Made by a program: the position numbers and the translations under genes. Below, piece after piece: positions 27,169 to 37,002 of a DNA stretch of 64,000 bases. The stretch's first letter is position 1. Each line of letters starts with the position of its first letter. The notes under the pieces were generated by a model. It saw only the letters and a list, made by a program, of their open reading frames with translations, did no database searches and had not been told where the DNA came from. Origin of the DNA: Rhodanobacter sp. GTDB lineage: Bacteria; Pseudomonadota; Gammaproteobacteria; Xanthomonadales; Rhodanobacteraceae. The DNA is taken from assembly GCA_024711345.1 (NCBI GenBank), contig JANJTA010000021.1:62001-126000 (forward strand). The letters run 5' to 3'.

Positions 27169-27180
27169 ATGTTATAACAT
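27169..27180. promoter_or_regulatory. Perfect 12-bp palindrome upstream of the TonB receptor gene
   Basis: ATGTTATAACAT is fully palindromic, sits in an AT-rich patch in otherwise GC-rich DNA, and contains TATAAC on both strands. It could be the receptor gene's -10, an operator, or both. It resembles the half-sites of Zur/Fur-type boxes but lacks the central spacer of a full Zur site. A second gene diverges at 27298. Confidence 0.45.
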
Positions 27181-27297
27181 CACTAGAAAGTTCTTGCGCC
27201 GCCTGGGCCACAAGTCATGCCGGGCGGCGAACGCGTTGGCCCCGCTTCATGCACCGCCCCTAGACTGGGCCGCGGCAGACCTCCCACGGAGCCACGC

Positions 27298-27912
27298 ATG
27301 AGCCAGCGCAGCCAGCAGGTACCCGCCGTCATCGCACCGGTCGAGCATGGCCGGATCGCCGAGGCGATCCTGGATTTCGTCAGCGAGGTACCCGACAGCC
27401 ACGTCGACAACAGTCCCGCGCCCGCCGCCGCGGCGCGCCGGCTGGCTGGCCAGGCGGCCCAGCGCGCCGCGCTCACCGCCGGTTCGCTGGCCCTGCCGCC
27501 GGGGCCGCTGGGCTGGCTGACCTTGCTGCCGGAACTGGTCGCGATCTGGAAGATCCAGGCGCAGATGGTCAGCGACATCGCCGCCGCCTACGGCCGCCAC
27601 GCCGGCCTCGGTCGCGAGCAGATGCTGTGGTGCCTGTTCCGCCACACCGCGGCGCAGGCGTTCCGCGACCTGGTGGTGCGCATGGGCGATCGCCTGATCT
27701 TCCGGCGCATGTCCTACACGGTGCTCGAGCGCGTGGCGAAGCAGATCGGCCTGAAGCTGACCCGGCGCACGCTGGGCAAGGGCGTCTCGCGCTGGCTGCC
27801 GGTGATCGGCGCACTTGGCGTCGGCGCCTACGCGTACTACGACACCCGGCAGGTCGCCGCCACCGCCATCGCCTTGTTCGAGGGCGAAGCCGCCCTCGAG
27901 GATGAAAGCTGA
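27298..27912 (+). CDS. EcsC/DUF697-like protein, function unknown
   Basis: A 204-residue protein with two amphipathic-to-hydrophobic segments (AALTAGSLALPPGPLGWLTLLPELVAIWKIQAQMVSDIAAAYG and WLPVIGALGVGAYAYYDTRQVA). This pattern, a Gly/Pro-rich hydrophobic segment followed by an IxDIAxAYG helix and a late PxIGAxxGAxxD motif, is like EcsC/DUF697-type membrane-associated proteins. The assignment is by appearance only. The ATG at 27298 follows a TAGACT -10-like hexamer at 27261-27266. It diverges from the TonB receptor gene. Confidence 0.55.
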   Translation: MSQRSQQVPAVIAPVEHGRIAEAILDFVSEVPDSHVDNSPAPAAAARRLAGQAAQRAALTAGSLALPPGPLGWLTLLPELVAIWKIQAQMVSDIAAAYGRHAGLGREQMLWCLFRHTAAQAFRDLVVRMGDRLIFRRMSYTVLERVAKQIGLKLTRRTLGKGVSRWLPVIGALGVGAYAYYDTRQVAATAIALFEGEAALEDES

Positions 27913-27982
27913 GCGCCGTCGCGGATGACGTGCTGCCGGCTTTGCGGCAAGCTGGGGCTCGTGCAATCGCTGGAGCCATCCG

Positions 27983-28729
27983 ATGCCGCCACGCCATGAC
28001 CGCCCGGTGGCGCTGATCACCGGCGCCGGCCGCCGCGTCGGCGCGGTGACTGCGCGCACGCTGCATGCGGCCGGCTACGACCTGGCCCTGCACTACCGCC
28101 ATTCCGCCGCCGACGCCCGCGCGCTCGCCGACGAGCTCGAACGCCAGCGCGGCGGCAGCACCCTGCTGCTGCAGGCCGAACTGGCGGACTTGCCGGCCCT
28201 GCCGGCGCTGATCGAGCAGCTGCTGGCGCACTACGGCCGGCTCGACGCGCTGGTCAACAACGCCTCGGCATTCTTCCCCACCCCGCTGGGCACGGCGACG
28301 CCGCCGCAGTGGGACGCGCTGTTCGCCTCCAACGCACAGGCGCCGTTCTTCCTCAGCCAGGCGGCGATCCCGGCGCTGCGCGAGGCGCGTGGCGGCATCG
28401 TCAACCTGGTCGACATCTACGCCGAGCGGCCGTTGGCGCAGCACACGGTGTACTGCATGGCGAAGGCCGCGCTGGCCGCGATGACCCGCTCGCTGGCACT
28501 GGAACTGGCGCCCGAGGTGCGCGTCAACGGCGTGGCGCCCGGTGCGGTGCTGTGGCCCAGCGACGGCAAGCCGTACGACGACCAGCAGGCGATGCTGGCG
28601 CGCACGCCGCTGCAGCGCGCCGGCACGCCGGACGACGTCGCCGGCGCCGTGCTGTGGCTGCTGCGCGACGCGCCGTACGTCACCGGGCAGATCATCCGGG
28701 TGGACGGCGGTCGCAGCCTGTCGGTATGA
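27983..28729 (+). CDS. Pteridine reductase (short-chain dehydrogenase)
   Basis: A 248-residue NADPH-dependent short-chain dehydrogenase. TGAGRRVG near the N terminus is the TGxxxRxG variant typical of pteridine reductase (PTR1) and FolM rather than TGxxxGxG. DALVNNASAFFPT and the catalytic Tyr-x3-Lys in YCMAKAAL follow, and the protein ends VTGQIIRVDGGRSL. The likely role is reduction of dihydro- or oxidised pterins for tetrahydrobiopterin/tetrahydromonapterin or folate. Single gene, 70 bases after the EcsC-like gene. Confidence 0.9.
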   Translation: MPPRHDRPVALITGAGRRVGAVTARTLHAAGYDLALHYRHSAADARALADELERQRGGSTLLLQAELADLPALPALIEQLLAHYGRLDALVNNASAFFPTPLGTATPPQWDALFASNAQAPFFLSQAAIPALREARGGIVNLVDIYAERPLAQHTVYCMAKAALAAMTRSLALELAPEVRVNGVAPGAVLWPSDGKPYDDQQAMLARTPLQRAGTPDDVAGAVLWLLRDAPYVTGQIIRVDGGRSLSV

Positions 28730-28750
28730 GCGGCGCGTGGTGCGGCGTCG

Positions 28751-29644
28751 CTAACCGCTCTCGCGGTCGTACGGACTGACCAGGCCGTCGGCGGAAAAGC
28801 GCTTGTACTGCCACTGGTACTGCGTGAAAGCCAGCTCCACGCAGGCCTGCACGCCGCGGTTGAGTGCGGTGCAGGCCACCTCCAGCGCGGGGTCGGTCAG
28901 CTCCGGCGGCGCCGGCAGCAGGTGGATGCGGTAGCCGGCGCCGCGCGGCAGCCGTTCGGCGAACGCGTACAGCACGGTGGCGCCGGTGCGCGCGGCGAGG
29001 CGTGGCAGCAGCACCATGGTCAGCGCCGCGCGGCCGAAGAACGGCGCGATCTGGCCCTCGCCCGCACGCGGCTTCTGGTCCGGCAGGATGCCTACCGTGC
29101 CGCCGGCGGCGAGGCGCTTGTACAGCGTGCGCACGCCGGCGCCGTCGGCACGCACCTGCTCGGGCGCCAGCGCGCCGCGCACCTTGCGCAGCAGGCCCTC
29201 GACCGCGGCGATCCGCGGCGGCCGGTACAGGATCGCCATCGGCGTCTTGCGGCACAGCCAGTAGTTGAGCAGCTCCCAGCAGCCCAGGTGCGGCGCGGCG
29301 ATGATCACGCCCTTGCCGGTGGCCAGCGCCGCATCCAGCAGCGCCTCGCCGCGCACCTCGCGCACCAGCGCCAGCGCACGCCCGGCGCCGGCGCCCCAGA
29401 CCTTGACGATCTCGCTGGCCGACTTGCCGCTCTCGGCCAGCACCTCGCGCAGCAGCGCCGCTCGCGCCGCCTCGTCCAGCTGCGGCCGCGCGATCGCCAG
29501 ATTGGCGGCGGTGTTGTGCACCGTGCGCCCGCCGCGCCACAGCAACAGCCGGCCCAGCCCGGCGCCGATGCCGTGAAGTACCCGCAAGGGCAGCAGGGCG
29601 AACAGGCGCAGCAGCAGATAGATCAGGTAGATGTCAGGGCGCAT
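28751..29644 (-). CDS. LpxL/HtrB-type lipid A acyltransferase
   Basis: A 297-residue inner-membrane acyltransferase of the late lipid A acylation family. An N-terminal membrane helix ([21 protein letters not shown]) precedes the catalytic H-x4-E in [17 protein letters not shown] and [16 protein letters not shown] are the other conserved boxes of LpxL/LpxM/LpxP. The chain length and exact position acylated cannot be read. It converges with the pteridine reductase gene. Confidence 0.9.
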   Translation of the reverse strand: MRPDIYLIYLLLRLFALLPLRVLHGIGAGLGRLLLWRGGRTVHNTAANLAIARPQLDEAARAALLREVLAESGKSASEIVKVWGAGAGRALALVREVRGEALLDAALATGKGVIIAAPHLGCWELLNYWLCRKTPMAILYRPPRIAAVEGLLRKVRGALAPEQVRADGAGVRTLYKRLAAGGTVGILPDQKPRAGEGQIAPFFGRAALTMVLLPRLAARTGATVLYAFAERLPRGAGYRIHLLPAPPELTDPALEVACTALNRGVQACVELAFTQYQWQYKRFSADGLVSPYDRESG

Positions 29645-29725
29645 GGCCGAAAGTGTAGAGGACGCGCGCCGCCAGCCCGCCTTCGCTTATGCTCATGCGC
29701 ATCCCGAACGCCGAACTCCGAGTCC

Positions 29726-30166
29726 ATGATTGCCCTGATCCAGCGCGTTTTGTCCGCCAGCGTCAGTGTCGGTGACGAAACGGTCGGCGCGATCGGCCCC
29801 GGCCTGCTCGCCCTGGTGGCGGTGCAGCCCGACGACGGCGAGGCGCAGGCCAGGCGCATGCTGGAACGCCTGCTCGGCTACCGCGTGTTCGCCGACGCCA
29901 ACGGCAAGATGAACCGCTCGCTCACCGACACCGGCGGCGGCCTGCTGCTGGTCAGCCAGTTCACCCTGGCCGCCGACACTCGTTCCGGCATGCGCCCCAG
30001 CTTCACCAGCGCGGCGCCGCCCGAGCATGGCCGGCGCTGGTTCGAGCGACTGCTGGAGCTGGCCCGCGCCGCGCACCCGGGGGTGGAAACCGGGCGCTTC
30101 GGCGCCCATATGGTGATCCGGCTGGTGAACGACGGCCCGGTGACTTTCTGGCTCGACACCGGCTGA
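29726..30166 (+). CDS. dtd: D-aminoacyl-tRNA deacylase Dtd
   Basis: A 146-residue enzyme that hydrolyses D-aminoacyl-tRNA, preventing D-amino acids (and mischarged glycine) from entering proteins. [15 protein letters not shown], the nucleophile-region motif SQFTLAADT and the chirality-checking cis Gly-Pro motif NDGPVTF are all present. Length matches the family. It lies just upstream of the rpoD promoter. Confidence 0.96.
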   Translation: MIALIQRVLSASVSVGDETVGAIGPGLLALVAVQPDDGEAQARRMLERLLGYRVFADANGKMNRSLTDTGGGLLLVSQFTLAADTRSGMRPSFTSAAPPEHGRRWFERLLELARAAHPGVETGRFGAHMVIRLVNDGPVTFWLDTG

Positions 30167-30273
30167 ACGGACGCCCGCGCGCGGTGTCCAGCCCGGTATG
30201 GCAAAGCTACGGCAACACCGCGATTTGGCGCGATTTTTGCGTGCCTTATCGCGGACCTTTTCCACTTGAAAAC

Positions 30274-30302
30274 TGGTCAAAAAAGCAGCACATCGCTATA
30301 AT
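30274..30302 (+). promoter_or_regulatory. Sigma-70 promoter of rpoD
   Basis: A perfect -10 TATAAT (30297-30302) lies 17 bases after TGGTCA (30274-30279, 4 of 6 matches to TTGACA). Transcription would start near 30309, giving a leader of about 26 bases to the rpoD ATG. Confidence 0.8.
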
Positions 30303-30334
30303 GTCCGGTTCTTGAACCTTGCGGCGGTCGGTGA

Positions 30335-32215
<1,881 letters not shown>

Positions 32216-32236
32216 GTCCGCGCGACAACCGGGCAC

Positions 32237-32269
32237 GTGACGACGGCCGCGCAAGCGCGCCGTCGTCAC
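32237..32269. terminator. Strong hairpin between convergent rpoD and the SnoaL-like gene
   Basis: GTGACGACGG and CCGTCGTCAC form a 10-bp stem continued by CGCGC/GCGCG around an AA loop, with one bulged C: 15 base pairs in all. There is no T run on either strand, so it is not a textbook intrinsic terminator, but its position between two converging genes suggests a bidirectional stop or a 3'-end stabilising structure. Confidence 0.5.
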
Positions 32270-32282
32270 ATCCATCGCCGGC

Positions 32283-32654
32283 TCAGCCCAGGTCGTAGAA
32301 GAACTGCTCGCGCACGACCTTGCCGTCGCGCACCTGATACACGCAGATCTCCGTCATCTGCACGCGGCCGCGGCCCCTGAAGGTCACGTCCATCGTCATC
32401 GACACGCTGAACCAGTTGCCCGCCATCACCGGCTCGCTCACGCTGTTGGCGTGCACCGCCTCCACCATGGCGGCGAACTGGCGGCCCTTTTCGTAGATCG
32501 CCCGCAGTCCCTGCGCGTCGCCCAGCGCCCCTGCCGGTGCGCCCGCCATCTCGATGCTCACCGCGTCCTGCGCGTACAGCTCCCGCTGCGCCTGCTCGTG
32601 CTCGCCCTTGCGGCACAGTTCGACCAGTCGTTTCGCCACGGCTTCGGTATTCAT
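32283..32654 (-). CDS. SnoaL-like (NTF2-fold) protein
   Basis: A 123-residue protein of the NTF2-like superfamily: helix AVAKRLVELCRKGEHEQAQRELYAQDAVSIEMAG, then the beta-sheet FSVSMTMDVTFRGRGRVQMTEICVYQVRDGKVVREQFFYDLG. It belongs with small polyketide-cyclase/steroid-isomerase-like binding proteins; no specific activity can be given. ATG 32654 is chosen because a strong GAGGAGG site sits just upstream. Convergent with rpoD. Confidence 0.8.
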   Translation of the reverse strand: MNTEAVAKRLVELCRKGEHEQAQRELYAQDAVSIEMAGAPAGALGDAQGLRAIYEKGRQFAAMVEAVHANSVSEPVMAGNWFSVSMTMDVTFRGRGRVQMTEICVYQVRDGKVVREQFFYDLG

Positions 32655-32790
32655 GCTCGACCTCCTCGGGGATGGAACCGCCACGCTACGCCACCCCGCT
32701 GACAACGTGCCGTCAGCAGCCTCGATCGCTCGACGCCCGTTGCCCCCACCGTTACCATGCCGGCCTGCGCCACCCCGCCGCCGCCGCAAC

Positions 32791-32866
<76 letters not shown>

Positions 32867-32880
32867 GCACCTCGCAAAGC

Positions 32881-32936
32881 GTGACGAAGATCACGATCTG
32901 CCCGATCGTGAAATGAAAAAATGTGAACAGCTTCAC
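32881..32936 (+). promoter_or_regulatory. Two phased GTGA-N6-TCAC (CRP/Clp-like) sites
   Basis: GTGA-N6-TCAC occurs at 32881-32894 and again at 32923-32936 (the latter preceded by T, giving TGTGA). The centres are 42 bases apart, four turns of B-DNA. A perfect 8-bp inverted repeat, TCACGATC/GATCGTGA (32891-32898 with 32904-32911), overlaps the first site. The core is that of CRP and of Clp, the CRP homologue of Xanthomonadales. The nearest gene downstream is the RMF-like gene at 33090. No clear -10 was found, so a regulatory role is inferred. Confidence 0.5.
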
Positions 32937-32994
32937 CCTGTGTAGCTAATTCGCCGCCGTGAGGCGATCATCCCGGCCATCCCCCGGCATAGAT

Positions 32995-33037
32995 GGATCC
33001 AAGCCCGCTCTGGCGGGCTTTTCCATGCTTGGACTCC
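32995..33037 (+). terminator. Intrinsic terminator with a competing alternative helix (possible attenuator)
   Basis: AAGCCCGC (33001-33008) pairs with GCGGGCTT (33013-33020) around a TCTG loop and is followed by a T run to 33022: a rho-independent terminator on the plus strand. GGATCCAAGC (32995-33004) can instead pair with GCTTGGACTCC (33027-33037) with one bulge. The two helices share bases 33001-33004, so they exclude each other. It lies after the tRNA and 68 bases before the RMF-like gene. Confidence 0.7.
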
Positions 33038-33089
33038 GGTCCGCCGACCTCACCCCAAGCTTCCACGACGCCCACTTGAGGACGCCAGC

Positions 33090-33284
33090 ATGGTCAAGGA
33101 GAGCGGAGTGCAGTATCCGCTGCAGGCATGGATCGAAGGCCATTACGCACGCGACTGCGGCGAACCGCGGGAGAAATGCCCTTACACGCACGGCTCCGCG
33201 ATGGCGCTCGCCTGGCACAAGGGTTGGTGCAATCGCGAACAACTGGACGCCACGAAACGGCCGGAGGCGGGAGCCGGCGACTGA
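33090..33284 (+). CDS. Ribosome modulation factor (RMF)-like small protein
   Basis: A 64-residue protein whose core aligns by eye with E. coli RMF: A-x3-G-x2-A-x3-G-x3-E-x-CPY, then W-x2-GW (here GHYARDCGEPREKCPY and AWHKGW). RMF drives 70S ribosomes into inactive 100S dimers in stationary phase. Here the N terminus is longer by about eight residues. A GAGGAC ribosome-binding site precedes the ATG. The upstream leader holds two CRP/Clp-like sites and a terminator with an alternative fold. E. coli rmf is known to respond to nutrient state, so this context is fitting. Confidence 0.7.
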   Translation: MVKESGVQYPLQAWIEGHYARDCGEPREKCPYTHGSAMALAWHKGWCNREQLDATKRPEAGAGD

Positions 33285-33420
33285 GCTTGCGACTCGACGC
33301 CGGGCACCGGCAGCAATGCTCCCGGCGGCGCCACGTTCCTGCACGAGCGCACCCCGGACGCACGCCGGTCGCTGTCCGGCCAGACTCCGCCGGATCGCGC
33401 AGCAGCGTGCCGCCATCCGC

Positions 33421-34188
33421 TCATCGCTCGACGTACTCGTCATGGCGCCGCCACCATGCGCCATCCTCGTTGCGACCCAGCGGCGCGCGGTCGAGCCACT
33501 GGTACATGCCCCACAGGCCGTCCACGCCGCGCGCGTAAGCGGAATAGGTGTGGTAGACCACGCCATCCTCGAGCGCGAATGCGCTGACGCCCGGGCGGTC
33601 GCGCGCATAGGTGGGTGCGTCGGTGCCGCAGGAGGCTGCCTGCTTGACCACGGCGTCCGGGAACACGGTGCTTTCGTCCACCGCACGGCCGCCGCGCCGG
33701 TAGTTGTATTCGATCCCGCCCGCGCGCAGTTGCGCCTCGCTGAAGCCGACGGCGAAGTCGCTGTTGAAGTCGCTGCCGAACGAGGATGCCCAGGGGAAGC
33801 TCCAGCCCATGCGCTGCCGATACGCCTGCAGCTTGGCCAGCGGCGCGCGCGAGACCGCCCAGAGCATCACGTCGTGGTGCGCCAGGTGCCCGACCACGCC
33901 GTCGAAGCCGTCCGCGATCGCCGAGCACGAGGGGCAGCCCGCCGACCAGTCGGGACCGAACATGAAGTGGTAGACCAGCAGCTGCGAGCGCCCGCGGAAC
34001 AGCTCCGCCAGCGTGGCGCTGCCCTGCGCGGTATCGAAGCGGTAGGCCTTGTCGACGCGCACCCACGGCAGCGCCTGGCGCTGCCTGGCCAGCGCGTCGC
34101 CACGCCGGGTCAGCTCCTTTTCGGCTTCCAGCAATTCCAGCCGCGCGGCCAGCCATTCCGCGCGCGTCCCGGTCTTGGGTCGGGTCAT
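33421..34188 (-). CDS. DUF899-family thioredoxin-like protein
   Basis: A 255-residue protein of the DUF899 family, thioredoxin-fold relatives common in proteobacteria. Diagnostic segments are LPWVRVDKAYRF, LLVYHFMFGPDW, SAGCPSCSAIADGFDG with a CPSC pair in the redox position, and WSFPWASSFGSDFNSDF. The end, GMYQWLDRAPLGRNED, is also conserved. The exact reaction is not established. It is the second gene of an operon with a glutathione S-transferase (21-base gap). Confidence 0.88.
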   Translation of the reverse strand: MTRPKTGTRAEWLAARLELLEAEKELTRRGDALARQRQALPWVRVDKAYRFDTAQGSATLAELFRGRSQLLVYHFMFGPDWSAGCPSCSAIADGFDGVVGHLAHHDVMLWAVSRAPLAKLQAYRQRMGWSFPWASSFGSDFNSDFAVGFSEAQLRAGGIEYNYRRGGRAVDESTVFPDAVVKQAASCGTDAPTYARDRPGVSAFALEDGVVYHTYSAYARGVDGLWGMYQWLDRAPLGRNEDGAWWRRHDEYVER

Positions 34189-34209
34189 GACGTGGTCTCC
34201 TCCGGGCGT

Positions 34210-34863
34210 TCAGGCCGCGGCCGGCGCGTGGCGCATGTAGCCGGCCAGCTGGTTGCGCAAGGCCGCCTGGAAGGCCGGCCGCGCTTCGCAGCGCTTGACG
34301 TAGTCATCGAGCGAAGGAAATTCCGCCACCAGTGCGGTGTGGCGCACGAACCGCAGCGCGGTGACCATCAGGATGTCGGCCGCGCCGAAGCGGTCCAGCA
34401 GGTACTCGCGGCCATCGAGCGTGTCGGCAAGCGCGGCCAGCCGGGCCCGCGCTTCCTCGACCGCCCCCGGGCGACGCAACGCCGCCCACGGCTCGTCGCC
34501 ATGCAGCCGGTCGATCACGAACAGGTTCCACAGCGGCGGCTCGACCGTGTTGAGCGCGCTGAACATCCAGGTCAGCGTCTCGATGCGCCGCTCCGCCGGC
34601 AGCAGTGCCGGGGACTGTTCGGCGACGGCGTAGACGATGGCGCCCGATTCCACCAGGGTCGCGCCATCGGCCTCGACGGCGGGCACCAGGCCGAACGGAT
34701 GCTTGCGCCGATAGGCCGGGGAGTGGCGCTGCGCCGGGTCGATCCAGCGGCTCTCGTAGGCCAGCCCCGCCTCCTCCAGCGCCCAGCGCACGCGCAGGTC
34801 GCGCACCAGTCCGTGGGCAAACGCCGGCACCCAGCTGAAACCCCATACCGCGATGTTCTTCAT
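34210..34863 (-). CDS. Glutathione S-transferase family protein
   Basis: A 217-residue cytosolic protein with a thioredoxin-like N-terminal GSH domain (KNIAVWGFSWVPAFAHGLVRDLRVRWALEEAGL, then HPFGLVPAVEADGATLVESGAIVYAVAE, where the cis-Pro and ES motif bind glutathione). An all-helical C-terminal domain follows (YLLDRFGAADILMVTALRF). The Ser/Trp near position 10 replaces the usual catalytic Ser/Cys context, so the class is uncertain. A strong GAGGAGG site precedes ATG 34863. First gene of the operon with the DUF899 gene, diverging from the TPR-HTH regulator gene. Confidence 0.88.
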   Translation of the reverse strand: MKNIAVWGFSWVPAFAHGLVRDLRVRWALEEAGLAYESRWIDPAQRHSPAYRRKHPFGLVPAVEADGATLVESGAIVYAVAEQSPALLPAERRIETLTWMFSALNTVEPPLWNLFVIDRLHGDEPWAALRRPGAVEEARARLAALADTLDGREYLLDRFGAADILMVTALRFVRHTALVAEFPSLDDYVKRCEARPAFQAALRNQLAGYMRHAPAAA

Positions 34864-35011
34864 GTCGTTCCTCCTCGGGTTGATGTCGTGCCGCGGCCGC
34901 CGCGGTGGCGTGCGCCCGGAACGCGTCAGCTAGACTGCGGCCGGACCGGCGCAAGGCGGGAGTGACAAGCGTGGCGGGATTCGGACGGCGCGACGGGACG
35001 GGCACACCCCG

Positions 35012-36232
35012 ATGGATGCGTTGATCGCCGCCGCGGCGCGCGCGCTGGCGGCGGGCGATCCGCTGGGTGCGCTGCGCCGGGTCGCCCTGCGCGACGACGC
35101 GCCGGCCCTGGCGCTGCGCGGCATCGCGATGGCGCAGCTCGACGACTACCCGCGCGCCCGCGAGCTGCTGCGCCGCGCGGCGCGCGCGTTCGGTCCGCGG
35201 GAGGCCGTGGCCCGCGCCCGCTGCGTGCTGGCCGAGGCCGAGGTGGCACTGGCCTCGCGCGACCTGGCCTGGCCGGAACACGCGCTGGAAACGGCGCAGG
35301 CCACGCTCGCGGCGCACGGCGACCGCGCCAACGCCGCGCATGCACGCTACCTGGCGATCCGCCGCCTGCTGCTGCTCGGGCGGATCGACGAGGCCGCACG
35401 GGCGCTCGACCGGCTCGATGCCGCGCGCAGCCCGCCGCCGCTGCGCGCCATCCACGAACTGCTGCAGGCGGGCATCGCCATGCGCCGCGTGCAGGCGCGA
35501 GCGGCGCACGCCGCGCTCGAACGCGCCACAGAGGCCGCGCGCCGCGCCGGCATTCCCGCGCTGGAGGCGGAAGTCGAAGGTGCGGCGCGCCTGCTGGCCG
35601 CGCCGGCGGCGCGGCGGGTCGCGCAGGGCGTCGAGCAGACGCTGCGATTGCACGAAGTGGAAGCCCTGCTGGCGTCCACCGCGCTGGTGGTGGACGCCTG
35701 CCGCCACGCCGTGCACGCGGGCGGCAGCGTGCTGCCGCTGGCCACGCGACCGGTACTGTTCGCGCTGGTGCGCGCGCTCGGCGAGGCGTGGCCGCACGAC
35801 GCACCGCGCGACGCGCTGATCCGCCGTGCCTTCCGCACCGGCTACATCGATGCGACGCACCGCGCGCGGCTGCGCGTGGAGATCGGACGGCTGCGCGCGC
35901 TGCTGCGCCAGGTGGCCGAGGTGCGCGCGACCAGGCACGGCTTCGTGCTGCTGCCGCGCCATGCCACCGGGGTGGTGGTGCTGGCGCGGCCGGTGGAGGA
36001 GCCGCATGCGGCGGTGCTGGCCCTGCTTGCCGACGGCGAGGCCTGGTCCAGCTCGGCGCTGGCGCTGGCGCTGGGCACCAGCCAGCGCACGGTGCAGCGC
36101 GCGCTCGACGCGCTGGCCGCGGCCGGCAAGGTGCAGCCGCTGGGGCGCGGGCGGGCGCGCCGCTGGAGCACGCCGCCGCTGCCCGGACTCGCGACCATGT
36201 TGTTACTCCCCGCCCCGCTGCCGGGCGACTAG
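35012..36232 (+). CDS. TPR-containing winged-helix transcriptional regulator
   Basis: A 406-residue protein. The first 200 residues are Ala-rich helical TPR-like repeats (ALALRGIAMAQLDDYPRARELLRRAARAFG and following). The C-terminal part has a winged helix-turn-helix (AAVLALLADGEAWSSSALALALGTSQRTVQRALDALAAAGKVQPLG) with the recognition helix in TSQRTVQRALDAL. It is probably a DNA-binding regulator of the adjacent genes: it diverges from the GST/DUF899 operon and is followed 9 bases later by the beta-propeller gene. A TAGACT -10-like hexamer is at 34931-34936. Confidence 0.78.
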   Translation: MDALIAAAARALAAGDPLGALRRVALRDDAPALALRGIAMAQLDDYPRARELLRRAARAFGPREAVARARCVLAEAEVALASRDLAWPEHALETAQATLAAHGDRANAAHARYLAIRRLLLLGRIDEAARALDRLDAARSPPPLRAIHELLQAGIAMRRVQARAAHAALERATEAARRAGIPALEAEVEGAARLLAAPAARRVAQGVEQTLRLHEVEALLASTALVVDACRHAVHAGGSVLPLATRPVLFALVRALGEAWPHDAPRDALIRRAFRTGYIDATHRARLRVEIGRLRALLRQVAEVRATRHGFVLLPRHATGVVVLARPVEEPHAAVLALLADGEAWSSSALALALGTSQRTVQRALDALAAAGKVQPLGRGRARRWSTPPLPGLATMLLLPAPLPGD

Positions 36233-36241
36233 GATGCACGC

Positions 36242-36904
36242 ATGAAACGATCGAACGCCGACATCGTCCGCGAATACGGCCCTCTGCCGGGCGTCAGCCA
36301 GGTGCACGGGGTGAGCTGGGACGGCCACGACGTCTGGTTCGCCACCGGCGAGCAGCTGCACGCGCTGGACCCGGCCAGCGGCGCCACCCGGCGCACGCTC
36401 GAGGTCGCTGCCCGCGCCGGCACCGCGTTCGACGGCCGCCACCTGTACCAGATCGCCGACGAGCGCATCCAGCGCATCGACCCCGCGACCGGCCAGGTAC
36501 TGGGCAGCATCCCGGCGCCTGCCGGCGGCGACAACGCGGGACTGGCGTGGGCCGAGGGCATGCTGTGGCTGGGCCAGTACCGTCAGCGGCGCATCCTCCA
36601 GCTCGACCCGCACACCGGCGCGGTGCTGCGCACGATCGAATCCAACCGCTACGTCACCGGCGTCACCTGGGTCGAGCGCGAGCTGTGGCACGGCACCTGG
36701 GAGGACGAAGCCAGCGAGCTGCGCCACGTCGACGCCGACACCGGCGAGGTGCTGGAGAGCGTGGCGATGCCGCCGGGCATGGTGGTGTCGGGCCTGGAGT
36801 CCGACGGCGGCGGGCTGTTCTACTGCGGCGGCGGCAACAGCGGCCGACTGCGCGCGGTGCGCCGGCCCACGCGCGGGCTGGAAGACGAGGCCGCTTCTCG
36901 ATAG
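36242..36904 (+). CDS. Glutamine cyclotransferase-like beta-propeller protein
   Basis: A 220-residue protein with repeated propeller strands (GVSWDGHDVWFATGEQLHALDPASG, GTAFDGRHLYQIADERIQRIDPATG, GLAWAEGMLWLGQYRQRRILQLDPHTG, GVTWVERELWHGTWEDEASELRHVDADTG). This pattern is typical of glutamine cyclotransferase/YncE-like propellers. There is no signal peptide, so it is cytosolic, and it is short (four to five blades). Its stop codon forms part of a small hairpin (GATAG-AAAAA-CTATC) next to the conserved block upstream of the CoA-lyase gene. Confidence 0.78.
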   Translation: MKRSNADIVREYGPLPGVSQVHGVSWDGHDVWFATGEQLHALDPASGATRRTLEVAARAGTAFDGRHLYQIADERIQRIDPATGQVLGSIPAPAGGDNAGLAWAEGMLWLGQYRQRRILQLDPHTGAVLRTIESNRYVTGVTWVERELWHGTWEDEASELRHVDADTGEVLESVAMPPGMVVSGLESDGGGLFYCGGGNSGRLRAVRRPTRGLEDEAASR

Positions 36905-36924
36905 AAAAACTATCTTTTGAACAT
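36905..36924 (+). promoter_or_regulatory. Conserved promoter block, copy A (CitE-like operon)
   Basis: A 20-nt block matching AAAAACTANCNTNTGAACAT, 78 bases before the CitE-like start codon. It is identical at 17 of 20 positions to the block at 41357-41376 upstream of the TonB receptor of the same locus. A small inverted repeat (GATAG/CTATC, 36900-36914) overlaps its left end. Confidence 0.5.
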
Positions 36925-37002
36925 GCCGCACCGGCTCGATCGAGGCGACGGCATGCCGCACACTGCCGGCCATGACGAGAATGGCGACAAGCGGGCGACT
37001 CC

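Noticed and set aside
27169-27180. Full Zur box
   Set aside because: The central spacer of the Zur consensus is missing; only the outer half-site similarity remains.
24753-27263. Plus-strand frame of 836 codons antisense to the TonB receptor
   Set aside because: No motifs and shadow composition; the minus-strand receptor is clear from signal peptide to terminal Phe.
36900-36918. GATAG-AAAAA-CTATC followed by TTTT as a terminator of the propeller gene
   Set aside because: The stem is only 5 AT-rich pairs, and the region is instead conserved with another promoter region (block A/B), so a regulatory role is more likely.
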